A DNA stretch of 64,000 nucleotides from UBA2966 sp965242505 (GCA_965242505.1 OZ251449.1:3410001-3474000), one strand, 5' to 3'. Shown: positions 7,915 to 16,492, counted from the first letter of the stretch. A program made the numbers and translations. Notes: generated by a model not told the origin, from the sequence alone.

Positions 7915-8799
7915 GTGACCGAACCCGAAGTCGAATGCATCTGGAGAGGACCCGACATCCTGGGCGAGGGACCGATCTGGAACTGGAAGGAAAACGCGCT
8001 CTACTGGGTCGACAGCGACCAGCCGGCCGTGCGCCGACTCGATCCTGAGACCGACGAGGTGACGACCTGGGACGTGCCGGAGACCATCGGTTCCATGGTG
8101 TTCCGGGAGAGAGGCGGCATCGTCGCGGGGTTGTGGAAGAGAGGCTTCAGCTTCATCGATCTGGATACCGGCGCCGTCACGCCGATCGCCGATCCCGACC
8201 CCGACAATCCGATCACCCGCCTCAACGACGGCAAGTGCGACCGGGCCGGGCGTTACTGGAGCGGGACCATGGACACGACGTTCAAGGACAGGCTGGGAAA
8301 GCTGGTGCGGCTCGACACGGATCTCACGTGCGCGGTGATGGACGAAGGGTTCTTCGTCACCAACGGAATCGCCTGGAGTCCCGACGACAAGACCATGTAC
8401 TACTCCGACTCCCGGGGGCGCACGGTCTACGCCTACGACTTCGACATCGCCGCCGGCGACGTCGCCAACCGGCGGGAGTTCATCTCCCGGGAGGGCGAGG
8501 ACGGCCGCATCGACGGCGCCACCGTCGACGTCGACGGTTGTTACTGGGCCGCGCACATCAACGGCTGGGAGATCGCCCAGTACGATCCGGACGGACGGCT
8601 GATGCGGACGATACCGGTGCCGGTCCGTTACCCGACCATGTGTACGTTCGGCGGGCGCGGCCTCGACGTCCTCTACGTGACGTCCCTGTCCTGGGAGATC
8701 GAGCCCGGCGACAACGAGGCTTCTCCTCTGGCCGGCGCCCTGTTCGCCATTCGGGGAACGGACGCGACCGGCATCCGCGAGGAGTTCTTCGCGGGATAG
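7915..8799 (+). CDS. SMP-30/gluconolactonase-family sugar lactone hydrolase
   Basis: 294 residues from GTG 7915, chosen because GGGAGGA lies 4 bases upstream and homology starts at once (EPEVECIWRGPDILGEGPIW). This is a six-bladed propeller family that hydrolyses sugar lactones with a bound divalent cation. Visible metal or active-site segments are ILGEGPIW (Glu), RLNDGKCDRAGRYWSGTMD (Asn/Asp near 103), FVTNGIAWSPDD (Asn near 146) and DGATVDVDGCYW (Asp near 202). The C-terminus has YVTSLSW. It stands alone between the repeat and the formate dehydrogenase operon. The exact substrate is not predictable. Confidence 0.9.
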   Translation: MTEPEVECIWRGPDILGEGPIWNWKENALYWVDSDQPAVRRLDPETDEVTTWDVPETIGSMVFRERGGIVAGLWKRGFSFIDLDTGAVTPIADPDPDNPITRLNDGKCDRAGRYWSGTMDTTFKDRLGKLVRLDTDLTCAVMDEGFFVTNGIAWSPDDKTMYYSDSRGRTVYAYDFDIAAGDVANRREFISREGEDGRIDGATVDVDGCYWAAHINGWEIAQYDPDGRLMRTIPVPVRYPTMCTFGGRGLDVLYVTSLSWEIEPGDNEASPLAGALFAIRGTDATGIREEFFAG

Positions 8800-9158
8800 C
8801 CAGGGATTCGGCCTCTCCCGCCGCGGAGGCGTGACGACCGTGAAACTCGGGATTTTCCGCATATCACAAAAATTTACTCAATCAGGAATTTTTCTCTTGC
8901 ACACGTTGCGCGTTTCGGGCAGGATTCCGGAACAGGGTAGGGGACGTGCGGCCGATCCGGGGAACACGGGGCCGGCGCGGGGGCCCGGCGCGCAAATCCT
9001 CTCGCGGTCAGGCGTTCGGTCGGCCGCCCCCGCGGGTCACCCGTTGACTCTTGCGGGCGTTTGATTTGAAAAGGGAAGGGAGCGGACGAGCGCGCGCGGT
9101 CACGCGCCCCATCGTCCGGGGTTGGCGTTCCCGATTCGTCGATGCCTCATGGGGAAAG
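8800..9158 (+). other. intergenic leader of the formate dehydrogenase operon
   Basis: About 360 bases without a convincing gene. It contains an unusually AT-rich patch for this genome at about 8848-8895 (cacaaaaatttactcaatca). This is followed by a weak sigma70-like pair, TTGCAC at 8897-8902 and CAGGAT at 8920-8925 with a 17-base spacer. This is the probable promoter region of the fdh genes. Open frames that extend the fdh start upstream through this stretch lack homology. Confidence 0.35.
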
Positions 9159-10859
9159 ATGCCGGGATCGGAGAAGTTCAGTGTCGGGATGCGGGGCCCG
9201 GGCGCCCGGCGCGGCAGGGCCCGTCCCTTTCCGAAGGGCCGGCAGGTCGATCCCGAGGCCCTGCGGGAGGTCCGGGCGCTGCTGGGCGACGCGCCCCGGC
9301 GGCGGGACCTCCTGATCGAGTACCTGCATCTCGTCCAGGACCGCTACGACCGGCTCTCCCACCGTCATCTGGCGGCGCTCGCCCACGACCTGCGGCTGCC
9401 GATGGCGGAGGTGTTCGAGACGGCCACCTTCTACGCCCATTGGGACGTGGCCGACGACGGCGACGCCCCGCCCGGGATCACCGTCCGGGTCTGCGACGGC
9501 CTGACCTGCGAGATGTTCGGGGCGCCGCGGCTCATCGAGGAGCTCGGGCAGAGGCTGGGCGGGAACGCCCGGGTCGCGCCCGGCCCGTGCATGGGACGGT
9601 GCGAGGGCGCGCCCGTCGCCTGCGTCGGGCGCAACTACCTGAAGCGGGCGACCGTGGAGGCGGTCGGCCGCGCGGTCGATGACGGAGAGACGGAGGAGGC
9701 CGCGGCCGCGCACGTCGGATTCGACGACTACGCCGCGCGCGGCGGCTACTCGGCGCTCCGGGCGTGCGTCGGCGGCGACAGGCCGGTCGAGGACGTTCTC
9801 GACCGCATCGAACGAAGCGGCCTTCGGGGTCTGGGCGGCGCCGGATTTCCCACCGCCCGCAAATGGCGGTTCGTCCGGCGGGAACCCCGGCCGCGGCTCA
9901 TGGCCGTCAACGCCGACGAAGGGGAACCGGGAACGTTCAAGGACCGGCACTACCTCGAGACGGACCCTCACCGGTTCCTCGAAGGCATGTTGATCGCCGC
10001 CTGGGTCGTCGAGGCCGAGGAGGTGTACGTCTACCTGCGGGACGAGTATCCCGCCATCCGCCGGCTGTTGACGGCCGAGCTGGACCGCGTTCGCGCGGAG
10101 GGACTGGCGGACGGCGTGGCGGTCCACCTCCGCCGGGGCGCGGGCGCCTACATCTGCGGCGAGGAATCGGCGATGCTGGAGAGCATCGAGGGCAAACGGG
10201 GCCTGCCGCGCCACAAACCTCCGTTCCCTTCCCAGGTCGGACTGTTCGGGCGTCCCACGCTGATCAACAACGTCGAGACGCTCTACTGGGTGCGCGACGT
10301 TCTCGAGCGCGGAGCGGACTGGTACGCCGGCCAGGGGCGCAACGGCCGCGAGGGGCCGCGGTCGTTCTCCGTGTCGGGCCGGGTCAGGGACCCCGGCGTC
10401 AAGTTCGCGCCGGCCGGCATCACGGCGCGCGAGCTGATCGACGAGTACTGCGGCGGGATGGCGGACGGCCACGTGTTCAAGGCCTACCTGCCGGGCGGCG
10501 CGTCCGGCGGGATCCTGCCCGCGGCGCTCGCCGACGCGCCGCTCGATTTCGGCGCCCTCGAGGAGCACGGGGGCCTGATCGGGTCCGCGGCCGTCGTCGT
10601 CCTGTCCCAGGCGGACAGCGTGAGGGCCAGCGCCCTCAATCTCATGCGGTTCTTCGAGGACGAGAGCTGCGGTCAATGCGCGCCCTGCCGCGTGGGGACG
10701 GAAAAGGCCGTCGAGCTCATGCGGCAACCCGCGTGGGACGCCCCGTTGCTCCGGGAGCTCGGGCAGTGCATGGCGGACGCGTCGATCTGCGGGCTGGGCC
10801 AGGCCGCCCCCAACCCGCTCCGGCACGTCCTCGAGTTTTTCCCGGAGGAAGTCGCATGA
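9159..10859 (+). CDS. fdhB: NAD-dependent formate dehydrogenase beta subunit (NuoE-NuoF fusion)
   Basis: 566 residues from ATG 9159, preceded by ggggaaag. The protein carries electrons from the formate site to NAD+. The N-terminal part (about 20-170) is NuoE/thioredoxin-like with four [2Fe-2S] cysteines (CDGLTC and CMGRC). The remainder is NuoF-like: NADH site GLRGLGGAGFPTARKW, FMN-site GAGAYICGEESAMLESIEG, SLBB segment and the [4Fe-4S] motif ESCGQCAPCRVGT near residue 505. A single chain thus replaces the separate gamma and beta subunits of FdsGBA enzymes. The stop overlaps the fdhA start by 4 bases (ATGA), indicating translational coupling. Starts further upstream (TTG 9051) or downstream (ATG 9189) are possible. 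Confidence 0.93.
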   Translation: MPGSEKFSVGMRGPGARRGRARPFPKGRQVDPEALREVRALLGDAPRRRDLLIEYLHLVQDRYDRLSHRHLAALAHDLRLPMAEVFETATFYAHWDVADDGDAPPGITVRVCDGLTCEMFGAPRLIEELGQRLGGNARVAPGPCMGRCEGAPVACVGRNYLKRATVEAVGRAVDDGETEEAAAAHVGFDDYAARGGYSALRACVGGDRPVEDVLDRIERSGLRGLGGAGFPTARKWRFVRREPRPRLMAVNADEGEPGTFKDRHYLETDPHRFLEGMLIAAWVVEAEEVYVYLRDEYPAIRRLLTAELDRVRAEGLADGVAVHLRRGAGAYICGEESAMLESIEGKRGLPRHKPPFPSQVGLFGRPTLINNVETLYWVRDVLERGADWYAGQGRNGREGPRSFSVSGRVRDPGVKFAPAGITARELIDEYCGGMADGHVFKAYLPGGASGGILPAALADAPLDFGALEEHGGLIGSAAVVVLSQADSVRASALNLMRFFEDESCGQCAPCRVGTEKAVELMRQPAWDAPLLRELGQCMADASICGLGQAAPNPLRHVLEFFPEEVA

Positions 10860-13609
10860 CCGGTACGGTCGCCTTCACCCTCGACGGACGCGAAGTCACG
10901 GCCCGACCGGGGGAGAGCATCTGGCAGGTCGCGGCTCGGCTCGGCGTGGACATCCCCCACCTTTGCTGGTCGACGGCGCCGCTCTATCGGGCGGACGGCA
11001 ACTGCCGCGCCTGCATGGTCGAAATCGAGGGCGAGCGCGCGCTCGCGGCGTCGTGCATCCGCGAGCCGACCGACGGCATGATCGTGAACGCCGCGAGCGA
11101 GCGGGCGACGGCGGCCCGCGCCATGGTCATGGAACTGCTGTTGGCGGACCAGCCGCCCCGGGAGTCGGCCCACGATCCGAAGTCGCGGCTGTGGCGGTGG
11201 GCGGACGAAATGGGCAAGCGGGAGAGCCGCTTCCCCGCCCGGACGAGCCCGGCGCCCGACGCGAGCCATCCGGCGATGGCCGTCAATCTCGACGCCTGCA
11301 TCCACTGCAACCTGTGCGTCCGCGCCTGCCGGGAGATACAGGTCAACGACGTGATCGGCATGGCCTACCGGGGGCGCCATGCCAAGATCGTCTTCGACTT
11401 CGACGATCCCATGGGAGAAAGCACCTGCGTGGGTTGCGGCGAATGCGTGCAGGCCTGCCCCACCGGCGCCCTGATGCCCGCCGCGGAGGTCGGCAAGGAG
11501 GAGGTCGACCGCCGGGTGGACAGCGTCTGCCCCTACTGCGGCGTCGGCTGCCAGATCACCTACAACGTCAAGGACGACAGGATCCTGTCCGTGGACGGCC
11601 GCGACGGCCCCGCCAATCGCGGACGGCTCTGCGTCAAGGGCCGCTACGGCTTCGACTACGTGGCCCATCCCGGCCGCCTGACCAGGCCGCTCATCCGCAA
11701 GGAAGGCGTCGGCAAGGACTCGTCCCTGGACGTCGACCCGATGGACCCGTCGACGCACTTCCGGGAGGCGACCTGGGAGGAGGCGCTCGATTTCGCCGCC
11801 GCGGGCCTCGCGCGCGTCCGCGACGCGCACGGCGGCCGGGCCATGGCGGGCTTCGGCTCGGCCAAGGGATCGAACGAGGAGGCCTACCTCGTTCAGAAGC
11901 TGGTGCGCGTGGGGTTCGGCGTCAACAACGTCGACCACTGCACGCGCCTCTGCCACGCCTCGTCGGTGGCGGCGCTGCTGGAGTGCGTCGGGTCCGGCGC
12001 GGTCACCGCCCCCTTTACGGAAGCGGGCAACGCGGACGTGATCGTCGTCACCGGCGCCAACCCCGCCGTCAACCATCCCGTCGCGGCCACGTTCTTCAAG
12101 AACGCGGCCAGGAACGGCGTGAAGCTGATCGTCATGGACCCCCGCGGCCAGGCCCTGTCGCGGCACGCGACCCACATGCTGCGGTTCAAGGCCGGCTCGG
12201 ACGTGGCGCTGCTCAACGCCATCATGCATACGATCGTGGAACGGGGCCTTTGCGACGAGAACTACATCGCGGGCTTCACCGACGGATTCGACGAGCTCGA
12301 GGAGCATCTGAAGGCGTTCTCGCCGGAGGCGATGGCGCCGGTCTGCGGCATCGATCCGGACGCCATCCGGGAGGTCGCGGAGATCATCGGCAACGCCCGC
12401 TCGGCGATGATCTTCTGGGGCATGGGGATCTCGCAGCACGTCCACGGGACGGACAACGCGCGGTGCCTGATATCGCTCGCCCTGATGACGGGACAGGTCG
12501 GCAGGCCGGGGAGCGGCCTTCACCCGCTGCGCGGCCAGAACAACGTCCAGGGCGCCTCGGACGCGGGCCTCATTCCGATCGTCTATCCCGACTACCAGTC
12601 CGTCGAGGACCCGGAGGCCAGGGAGAAGTTCGAGAAGTTCTGGGGCGCGGAACTCGATCCGGACCGGGGTCTGACGGTGGTCGAGATCGCCAACGCCGCC
12701 TACGACGGCGACATCAAGGCCCTCTACGTCATGGGCGAAAACCCGGCCATGTCGGATCCGGACGCGAGTCACGCCCGCGAGGCGCTGGCCCGCCTCGAGC
12801 ATCTCGTCGTTCAGGACATCTTCATGACCGAGACCGCGATGTTCGCCGACGTCGTGCTGCCCGCCTCGGCGTGGCCGGAGAAGGACGGGACGGTCACGAA
12901 CACGAACCGGCAGGTCCAGAGGGGGCGTCTGGCGCTGCCCACGCCCGGCGATTCGCGCCAGGACTGGTGGATCATCCAGGAGATCGCCCGCCGTATCGGC
13001 CTCGACTGGAACTACGCCGGCCCCGCGGACGTCTACGAGGAGATGCGGGAGTGCATGGACAGCATCCGGGGTATCTCGTGGGAGCGGCTGTCGCGGGAGA
13101 GCGCCGTCACCTACCCGTGCGCCTCGGAGGACGACCCGGGCAGGGCGATCATCTTCGGCGACGGCTATCCGACGCCGTCCGGCCGCGGCAGGTTCGCGCC
13201 GGCCGGGATCGTTCCGCCGGACGAGCGGCCCGACGACGACTATCCGACGATCCTGACCACCGGGCGCGTCCTCGAGCACTGGCACACCGGCGCCATAACC
13301 AGGAGGGCCAGCGTTCTCGACGCGATCGAGCCCGAGGCCGTCTGCCACATGGCTCCGCGGGACCTGCGGGACCTCGGCGCGAGGGGGGGCGACCGCGTGC
13401 GCGTCTCGACCCGGCGCGGGACGATCGAGCTCGCGGCGCGCGCCGACCCCGACGTGCCGCCCGGGACGGTCTTCGTCCCCTTCGCCTTCGTGGAGGCCGC
13501 GGCGAACCTGTTGACCAACCCGGCGCTCGACCCGTTCGGGAAGATCCCCGAGTTCAAGTACTGCGCCGCGAAGGTGGAGAAGGTCGAGGCGAGCCTCGCG
13601 GCCGAGTAG
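10856..13609 (+). CDS. fdhA: formate dehydrogenase alpha subunit (Mo/W-bis-MGD, Cys type)
   Basis: 917 residues, oxidising formate to CO2 in the cytoplasm. Cofactor motifs run in order. A [2Fe-2S] ferredoxin-like N-terminus has Cys37, Cys50, Cys53 and a Cys near 67. Two [4Fe-4S] sites (CIHCNLCVRAC and CVGCGECVQACP) follow, then the MopB [4Fe-4S] motif CPYCGVGC with GRLCVKG. In the active site NVDHCTRLCHASS, Cys366 occupies the position that is selenocysteine in some formate dehydrogenases, so this is the Cys form. Molybdopterin-binding segments include NNVQGASDAG, MGENPAMSDPDASH and TNTNRQVQRG. The gene is coupled to fdhB, and mobA and fdhD (cofactor guanylation and sulfuration) lie immediately downstream on the other strand. 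Confidence 0.96.
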   Translation: MTGTVAFTLDGREVTARPGESIWQVAARLGVDIPHLCWSTAPLYRADGNCRACMVEIEGERALAASCIREPTDGMIVNAASERATAARAMVMELLLADQPPRESAHDPKSRLWRWADEMGKRESRFPARTSPAPDASHPAMAVNLDACIHCNLCVRACREIQVNDVIGMAYRGRHAKIVFDFDDPMGESTCVGCGECVQACPTGALMPAAEVGKEEVDRRVDSVCPYCGVGCQITYNVKDDRILSVDGRDGPANRGRLCVKGRYGFDYVAHPGRLTRPLIRKEGVGKDSSLDVDPMDPSTHFREATWEEALDFAAAGLARVRDAHGGRAMAGFGSAKGSNEEAYLVQKLVRVGFGVNNVDHCTRLCHASSVAALLECVGSGAVTAPFTEAGNADVIVVTGANPAVNHPVAATFFKNAARNGVKLIVMDPRGQALSRHATHMLRFKAGSDVALLNAIMHTIVERGLCDENYIAGFTDGFDELEEHLKAFSPEAMAPVCGIDPDAIREVAEIIGNARSAMIFWGMGISQHVHGTDNARCLISLALMTGQVGRPGSGLHPLRGQNNVQGASDAGLIPIVYPDYQSVEDPEAREKFEKFWGAELDPDRGLTVVEIANAAYDGDIKALYVMGENPAMSDPDASHAREALARLEHLVVQDIFMTETAMFADVVLPASAWPEKDGTVTNTNRQVQRGRLALPTPGDSRQDWWIIQEIARRIGLDWNYAGPADVYEEMRECMDSIRGISWERLSRESAVTYPCASEDDPGRAIIFGDGYPTPSGRGRFAPAGIVPPDERPDDDYPTILTTGRVLEHWHTGAITRRASVLDAIEPEAVCHMAPRDLRDLGARGGDRVRVSTRRGTIELAARADPDVPPGTVFVPFAFVEAAANLLTNPALDPFGKIPEFKYCAAKVEKVEASLAAE

Positions 13610-13613
13610 CTCG

Positions 13614-13766
13614 CATTTTCTCGCACCGCTCGTCCGCTGATGCTCTCCCCCCTGGCGCGACCCCCACCCCGACCCTCCCCCTGCCAGGGGGAGGGAGAAT
13701 AAAGAGGACGGGGGTTTCCATTCATGCTCCTCCCCCCTGGCAGGGGGGAGGTCGGGAGGGGGGCCG
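13614..13766. repeat. mosaic palindromic repeat, copy 3 (between fdhA and mobA)
   Basis: Opens with cgcattttctcgcaccgctc, then carries the G-quadruplex module in C-rich orientation (13661-13681) with its flanking palindrome. The CCCCCTGGCAGGGGGG palindrome and gtcgggagggggg end the copy. It fills the gap between the convergent fdhA and mobA and may serve as a bidirectional terminator. Confidence 0.88.
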
Positions 13767-13768
13767 CG

Positions 13769-14386
13769 TCACGGCCGCGTTTCGAGCAGACGCGCCGCCT
13801 CGGCCAGATCCTCGGGGCTGTTGAGGTTGAAGAACGGATCGAACGGCCCGGCCGGGAACGACGCCTCCACGAGACGGTGGCGCGCCGTCCATGCGTCGAT
13901 CTTGCGCAGCCCTTCCTCGACCAGCGCCGAACGCAGGTCTTCGGCGAGGGCCACCGGCCACAGCCCGAAGACCGGATGGGTCCGCCCCGCCGACCTGGCG
14001 CACGCGAGGTCCGCCGCCGCCTCTTCCGCGGCGGCCAGGAACCGCTCGACGAGGTCGAGCGGAAAGAAGGGGGCGTCGGTCGCGAAGGTCGCGATCCAGC
14101 GGGCCGCGGGCGCGTGTTCGGCCGCCCAGTCCATGCCGGTGAGAACGCCGGCGAGCGGGCCGTGGAAGCCTTCCACCACGTCGGCCGCCACCGGGAGGCC
14201 GTAGTCCGAAAACCGGGCGGGATCGCCGTTGGCGTTGAGGAGGAGCGGTCCGACCTGCGCCCGCGCCCGCGCGACCGCGCGGGAGAGCAGCGTTTCCCCG
14301 CCGAGGGTCTCGAGGCATTTGTCGCCGCCGCCCATGCGGCGCGACCGCCCGCCGGCGAGGAGGACGCCGACTACGTCAGGCGGCAT
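13769..14386 (-). CDS. mobA: molybdenum cofactor guanylyltransferase
   Basis: 205 residues from ATG at 14386. MobA transfers GMP from GTP to molybdopterin, making the MGD cofactor needed by the adjacent formate dehydrogenase. The nucleotide-binding opening VGVLLAGGRSRRMGGGDKCL has the LAGGxSxRMGxDK signature. GFHGPLAGVLTGMDWA and TFATDAPFFPLDLV (metal/GTP-binding Asp) follow, with the C-terminal FFNLNSPEDL typical of MobA. The start codon lies in the gcatttctc end of a repeat copy, and the GGGGGAG of the same repeat sits about 10 bases upstream as a possible ribosome binding site. Confidence 0.92.
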   Translation of the reverse strand: MPPDVVGVLLAGGRSRRMGGGDKCLETLGGETLLSRAVARARAQVGPLLLNANGDPARFSDYGLPVAADVVEGFHGPLAGVLTGMDWAAEHAPAARWIATFATDAPFFPLDLVERFLAAAEEAAADLACARSAGRTHPVFGLWPVALAEDLRSALVEEGLRKIDAWTARHRLVEASFPAGPFDPFFNLNSPEDLAEAARLLETRP

Positions 14387-14575
14387 TTCTCGTATCTCTC
14401 CCCCGGCGCGACCCCCACCCCGACCCTCCCCCTGCAAGGGGGAGGGAGAACGAGGGGGACGGAGGGGCCGTTGACGCTCCTCCCCCTGAACAGGGGGGAG
14501 GTCGGGAGGGGGGTGGACCGCGGTCCCGCAACGCCGCGAAACCCTCGATCCTCCGCCAGTACGGGAAGTGCGGGT
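14384..14575. repeat. mosaic palindromic repeat, copy 4 (between mobA and fdhD)
   Basis: Runs from gcatttctcgtatctctccc through the C-rich G4 module (14412-14432) and the palindrome with aacaggggggaggtcgggag. It ends at ctccgccagtacgggaagtg, the divergent right end of the composite. The whole intergenic space between the two minus-strand genes is repeat. The left end includes the mobA start codon. Confidence 0.88.
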
Positions 14576-15459
14576 CAGGCGGCATCTTCCCGCTGGCTCG
14601 CCTTGCGCCGGACGCGGGGACTCTCTTCCGGCGCCTGGTCGGGGTCGGCGTCGAAGACGAGGCGGTCGCCGCCCGAGACGCAGAGGAACCGTTTGCCCTT
14701 CGCGCGCCCGATCAGCGTCAGGTTCGCCCGGCGCGCGAGCTCGACCCCCCAGGCCGTGAACCCCGACCGGGAGATGAGGATCGGGATCTCCATCCGCACG
14801 CACTTGATGACCATCTCGCTGGTCAGGCGGCCCGTCGTATAGAAGATCTTGTTCTCCGGCCCGATGCCGTCGAGGCGCATGTAGCCGGCGATCTTGTCGA
14901 TCGCGTTGTGGCGCCCTACGTCCTCCATGTAGATCAGCGGCCGGTCCGCCTCGCACAGCACGCATCCGTGGATGGCGCCGGCGCGCAGATAGATGCTCGG
15001 CTGCGTGTTGATGGCGCGCGACAGGCCGTAGATCCACGAGGTCCGCACGACGGCGTCGGGCGGCAGGACGGTCTCGTCGAACTTCTCCATCACGTCGCCG
15101 AACGCCGTGCCCTGGGCGCACCCGGAGGTCAGCGTCCTGCGCTTCAGCTTCTCCTCGAAGTCGGTTTCATGCTCCGTCCGCACCACGACGACGTCGATCT
15201 CCTCGTCGACGTCGATCGCCACGATCTCTTCCATCGGCCGGAGCATGTTCTGATTGAGCAGGTAGCCGACCGCGAGGCATGCGGGATAGTCGCCGATGGT
15301 CATCATGGTGACCACTTCCCGGGAGTTGAGGAAGAGCGTGAGCGGCCTTTCCACCGGCGTGGCCGTCTCCGTGTCGGCGCCCGTGTGGTCGGTGGCGCGG
15401 ACGGTCTCGACGAGGCGCGGATTCAGCGGGTCCGGCGTGACGATGAACCTATCCCGCAT
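14575..15459 (-). CDS. fdhD: formate dehydrogenase accessory sulfurtransferase
   Basis: 294 residues from ATG at 15459 (MRDRFIVTPDP). FdhD delivers sulfur from IscS to the MGD cofactor of formate dehydrogenase. Recognisable segments include ERPLTLFLNSREVVTMM, the catalytic loop LTSGCAQGTAF, EDVGRHNAIDKIAGYM and TGRLTSEMVIKC. A further segment is ISRSGFTAWGVELARR. The loop has a single Cys (SGCAQG) where the E. coli protein has CxxC; single-Cys forms exist in the family, but this is worth noting. The start codon lies within the gcatttctc terminus of the neighbouring repeat. It is placed with mobA downstream of fdhBA, forming one formate oxidation cluster. Confidence 0.94.
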   Translation of the reverse strand: MRDRFIVTPDPLNPRLVETVRATDHTGADTETATPVERPLTLFLNSREVVTMMTIGDYPACLAVGYLLNQNMLRPMEEIVAIDVDEEIDVVVVRTEHETDFEEKLKRRTLTSGCAQGTAFGDVMEKFDETVLPPDAVVRTSWIYGLSRAINTQPSIYLRAGAIHGCVLCEADRPLIYMEDVGRHNAIDKIAGYMRLDGIGPENKIFYTTGRLTSEMVIKCVRMEIPILISRSGFTAWGVELARRANLTLIGRAKGKRFLCVSGGDRLVFDADPDQAPEESPRVRRKASQREDAA

Positions 15460-15640
15460 TTCTCATACCGGCAGGGATCGAGGGGGTGCGCGGCGTGGCG
15501 GGACCGCGGTCCACCCCCCTCCCGACCTCCCCCCTGCCAGGGAGGAGGAGTATGAATGGGGCCTCCGTCCTCTCTCTTCTCCCTCTCCCTTGCAGGGGGA
15601 GGGTCGGGGTGGGGGTCGCGCCAGGCCGGGAGATGTCGGT
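15457..15640. repeat. mosaic palindromic repeat, copy 5 (upstream of fdhD)
   Basis: A near full-length composite: gcatttctcataccggcagg, gatcgagggggtgcgcggcg, accgcggtccacccccctcc, the CCCCTGCCAGGG palindrome, a short spacer and the G4 module at 15595-15615. The ATG of fdhD is the complement of its first bases. About 165 bases of non-repeat sequence without a recognisable gene follow, up to 15807. Confidence 0.9.
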
Positions 15641-15807
15641 CCCGAGCCAGGCGAACAAGCCCGTCGTCAGCGCCGCGGGAGCGAGAAAGCCGCCCATTTC
15701 AGTCATCGCGGCGGCCAGCGTACACCTCGCCCGCGCCGCGGCGCAACGCGGCCGGCGAACGGGGACGGCCTCTTCCCTTATTGCCGCCATCGTCCTAGAC
15801 TCCGCGC

Positions 15808-16188
15808 ATGGACGGCCCCACCATCACCATCCTCGCGACCGTCGGCGCCGTCGGCGTCGCCCTGGCCGGCCTCATCCTCCGGCAGGGCGCGCGCCTCGAC
15901 GCCCGCATCGACCGTATCGACGACCGGATAGACCAGACCAGCGCCCAGATCAACGAACGCATCGACCAGGGCAACGCCCAGGTCAACGAGCGCATCGACC
16001 AGATCAACGGGCGCATCGACCAGATCAGCGACCAGATCAATGGGCGCATCGACCAGGGCAACGCCCAGATCAACGAGCGCATCGACCGCGTCGAACGGGG
16101 ACAGAACGATCTGCGGGAGCGCATGGCGAAGCTGGAGGGGTTGCTCGAAGGGCTGCGGGAAGCGATCACCGGCCGACGCGCGGCGTAG
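15808..16188 (+). CDS. membrane-anchored coiled-coil protein of unknown function
   Basis: 126 residues. One N-terminal hydrophobic segment (ITILATVGAVGVALAGLIL, residues about 5-24) is followed by a long heptad/hendecad helix built from near-repeats. INERIDQGNA, VNERIDQING, INGRIDQGNA and INERIDRVER recur, many spaced 11 residues apart. The last 30 residues change to LRERMAKLEGLLEGLREAI. The topology suggests a cytoplasmic or periplasmic rod anchored in the inner membrane; an oligomeric coil is expected. No catalytic motif is visible and no family was recognised with confidence. The DNA shows corresponding internal repeats, so length may vary between strains. It stands alone between repeat DNA and tRNA-Arg. 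Confidence 0.6.
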   Translation: MDGPTITILATVGAVGVALAGLILRQGARLDARIDRIDDRIDQTSAQINERIDQGNAQVNERIDQINGRIDQISDQINGRIDQGNAQINERIDRVERGQNDLRERMAKLEGLLEGLREAITGRRAA

Positions 16189-16221
16189 GGCGAGGCCCCG
16201 CCGTTCCGGCCGCCCTCACCC

Positions 16222-16300
16222 GCCCCGCCGCGACCCCCACCCACACTTCCCCCCTGCCCACCGGTACTCCTCCCCCCTGACAGGGGGGTCCGCCGCGGTC
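16222..16300. repeat. mosaic palindromic repeat, copy 6 (eroded)
   Basis: Degenerate copy: cgacccccacccacacttcc has lost the G4 module pattern, while CCCCCCTGACAGGGGGG is intact and is followed by gtccgccgcggtcc. The remaining 115 bases before tRNA-Arg hold only an isolated gccatgtatatgtattgaac, similar to the ends of another repeat family. Confidence 0.7.
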
Positions 16301-16414
16301 CCGGAGCGCCATGTATATGTATTGAACCGGCGACGGCCCCTTGCGGCGGACGCGCGCTTCGACTAGTGTCGCCGCGCTTCACGGAGGCGGTCCGTCCTCT
16401 CGTGAATCGAGGCG

Positions 16415-16492
16415 GCGCCCGTAGCTCAGTTGGATCAGAGCGCCAGACTACGAATCTGGAGGCCGGGGGTTCGAGTCCTCCCGGGCGCGCCA
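16415..16492 (+). tRNA. tRNA-Arg (ACG)
   Basis: Starts GCGCCCGTAGCTCAGTTGG and ends CGGGCGCGCCA with CCA encoded. The acceptor GCGCCCG/CGGGCGC pairs fully. The anticodon stem CCAGA/TCTGG closes the loop CTACGAA, anticodon ACG (read as ICG after deamination). The T arm is CGGGGGTTCGAGTCCTCCCG-like. It lies directly upstream of the exopolysaccharide locus, a common site for integration, though no attachment repeat was seen. Confidence 0.95.

Noticed and set aside
8890..8915. Sigma54 promoter at TTGCACACGTTGCGC
   Set aside because: The spacing between the two half sites is 2 bases too short for the -24/-12 pattern.
9051..9158. N-terminal extension of the formate dehydrogenase beta subunit from TTG 9051
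   Set aside because: No homology and no ribosome binding site; the NuoE fold starts well after 9159.
10673..13348. 891-residue minus-strand frame opposite fdhA
   Set aside because: Shadow frame in GC-rich DNA without motifs; fdhA shows all cofactor-binding cysteines.
13240..15806. Open frames running through the palindromic repeats near mobA, fdhD and upstream of 15808
   Set aside because: Their translations are the stereotyped PTPTLPLQG/SPSPWQGEG peptides of the repeat, repeated wherever it occurs; not genes.
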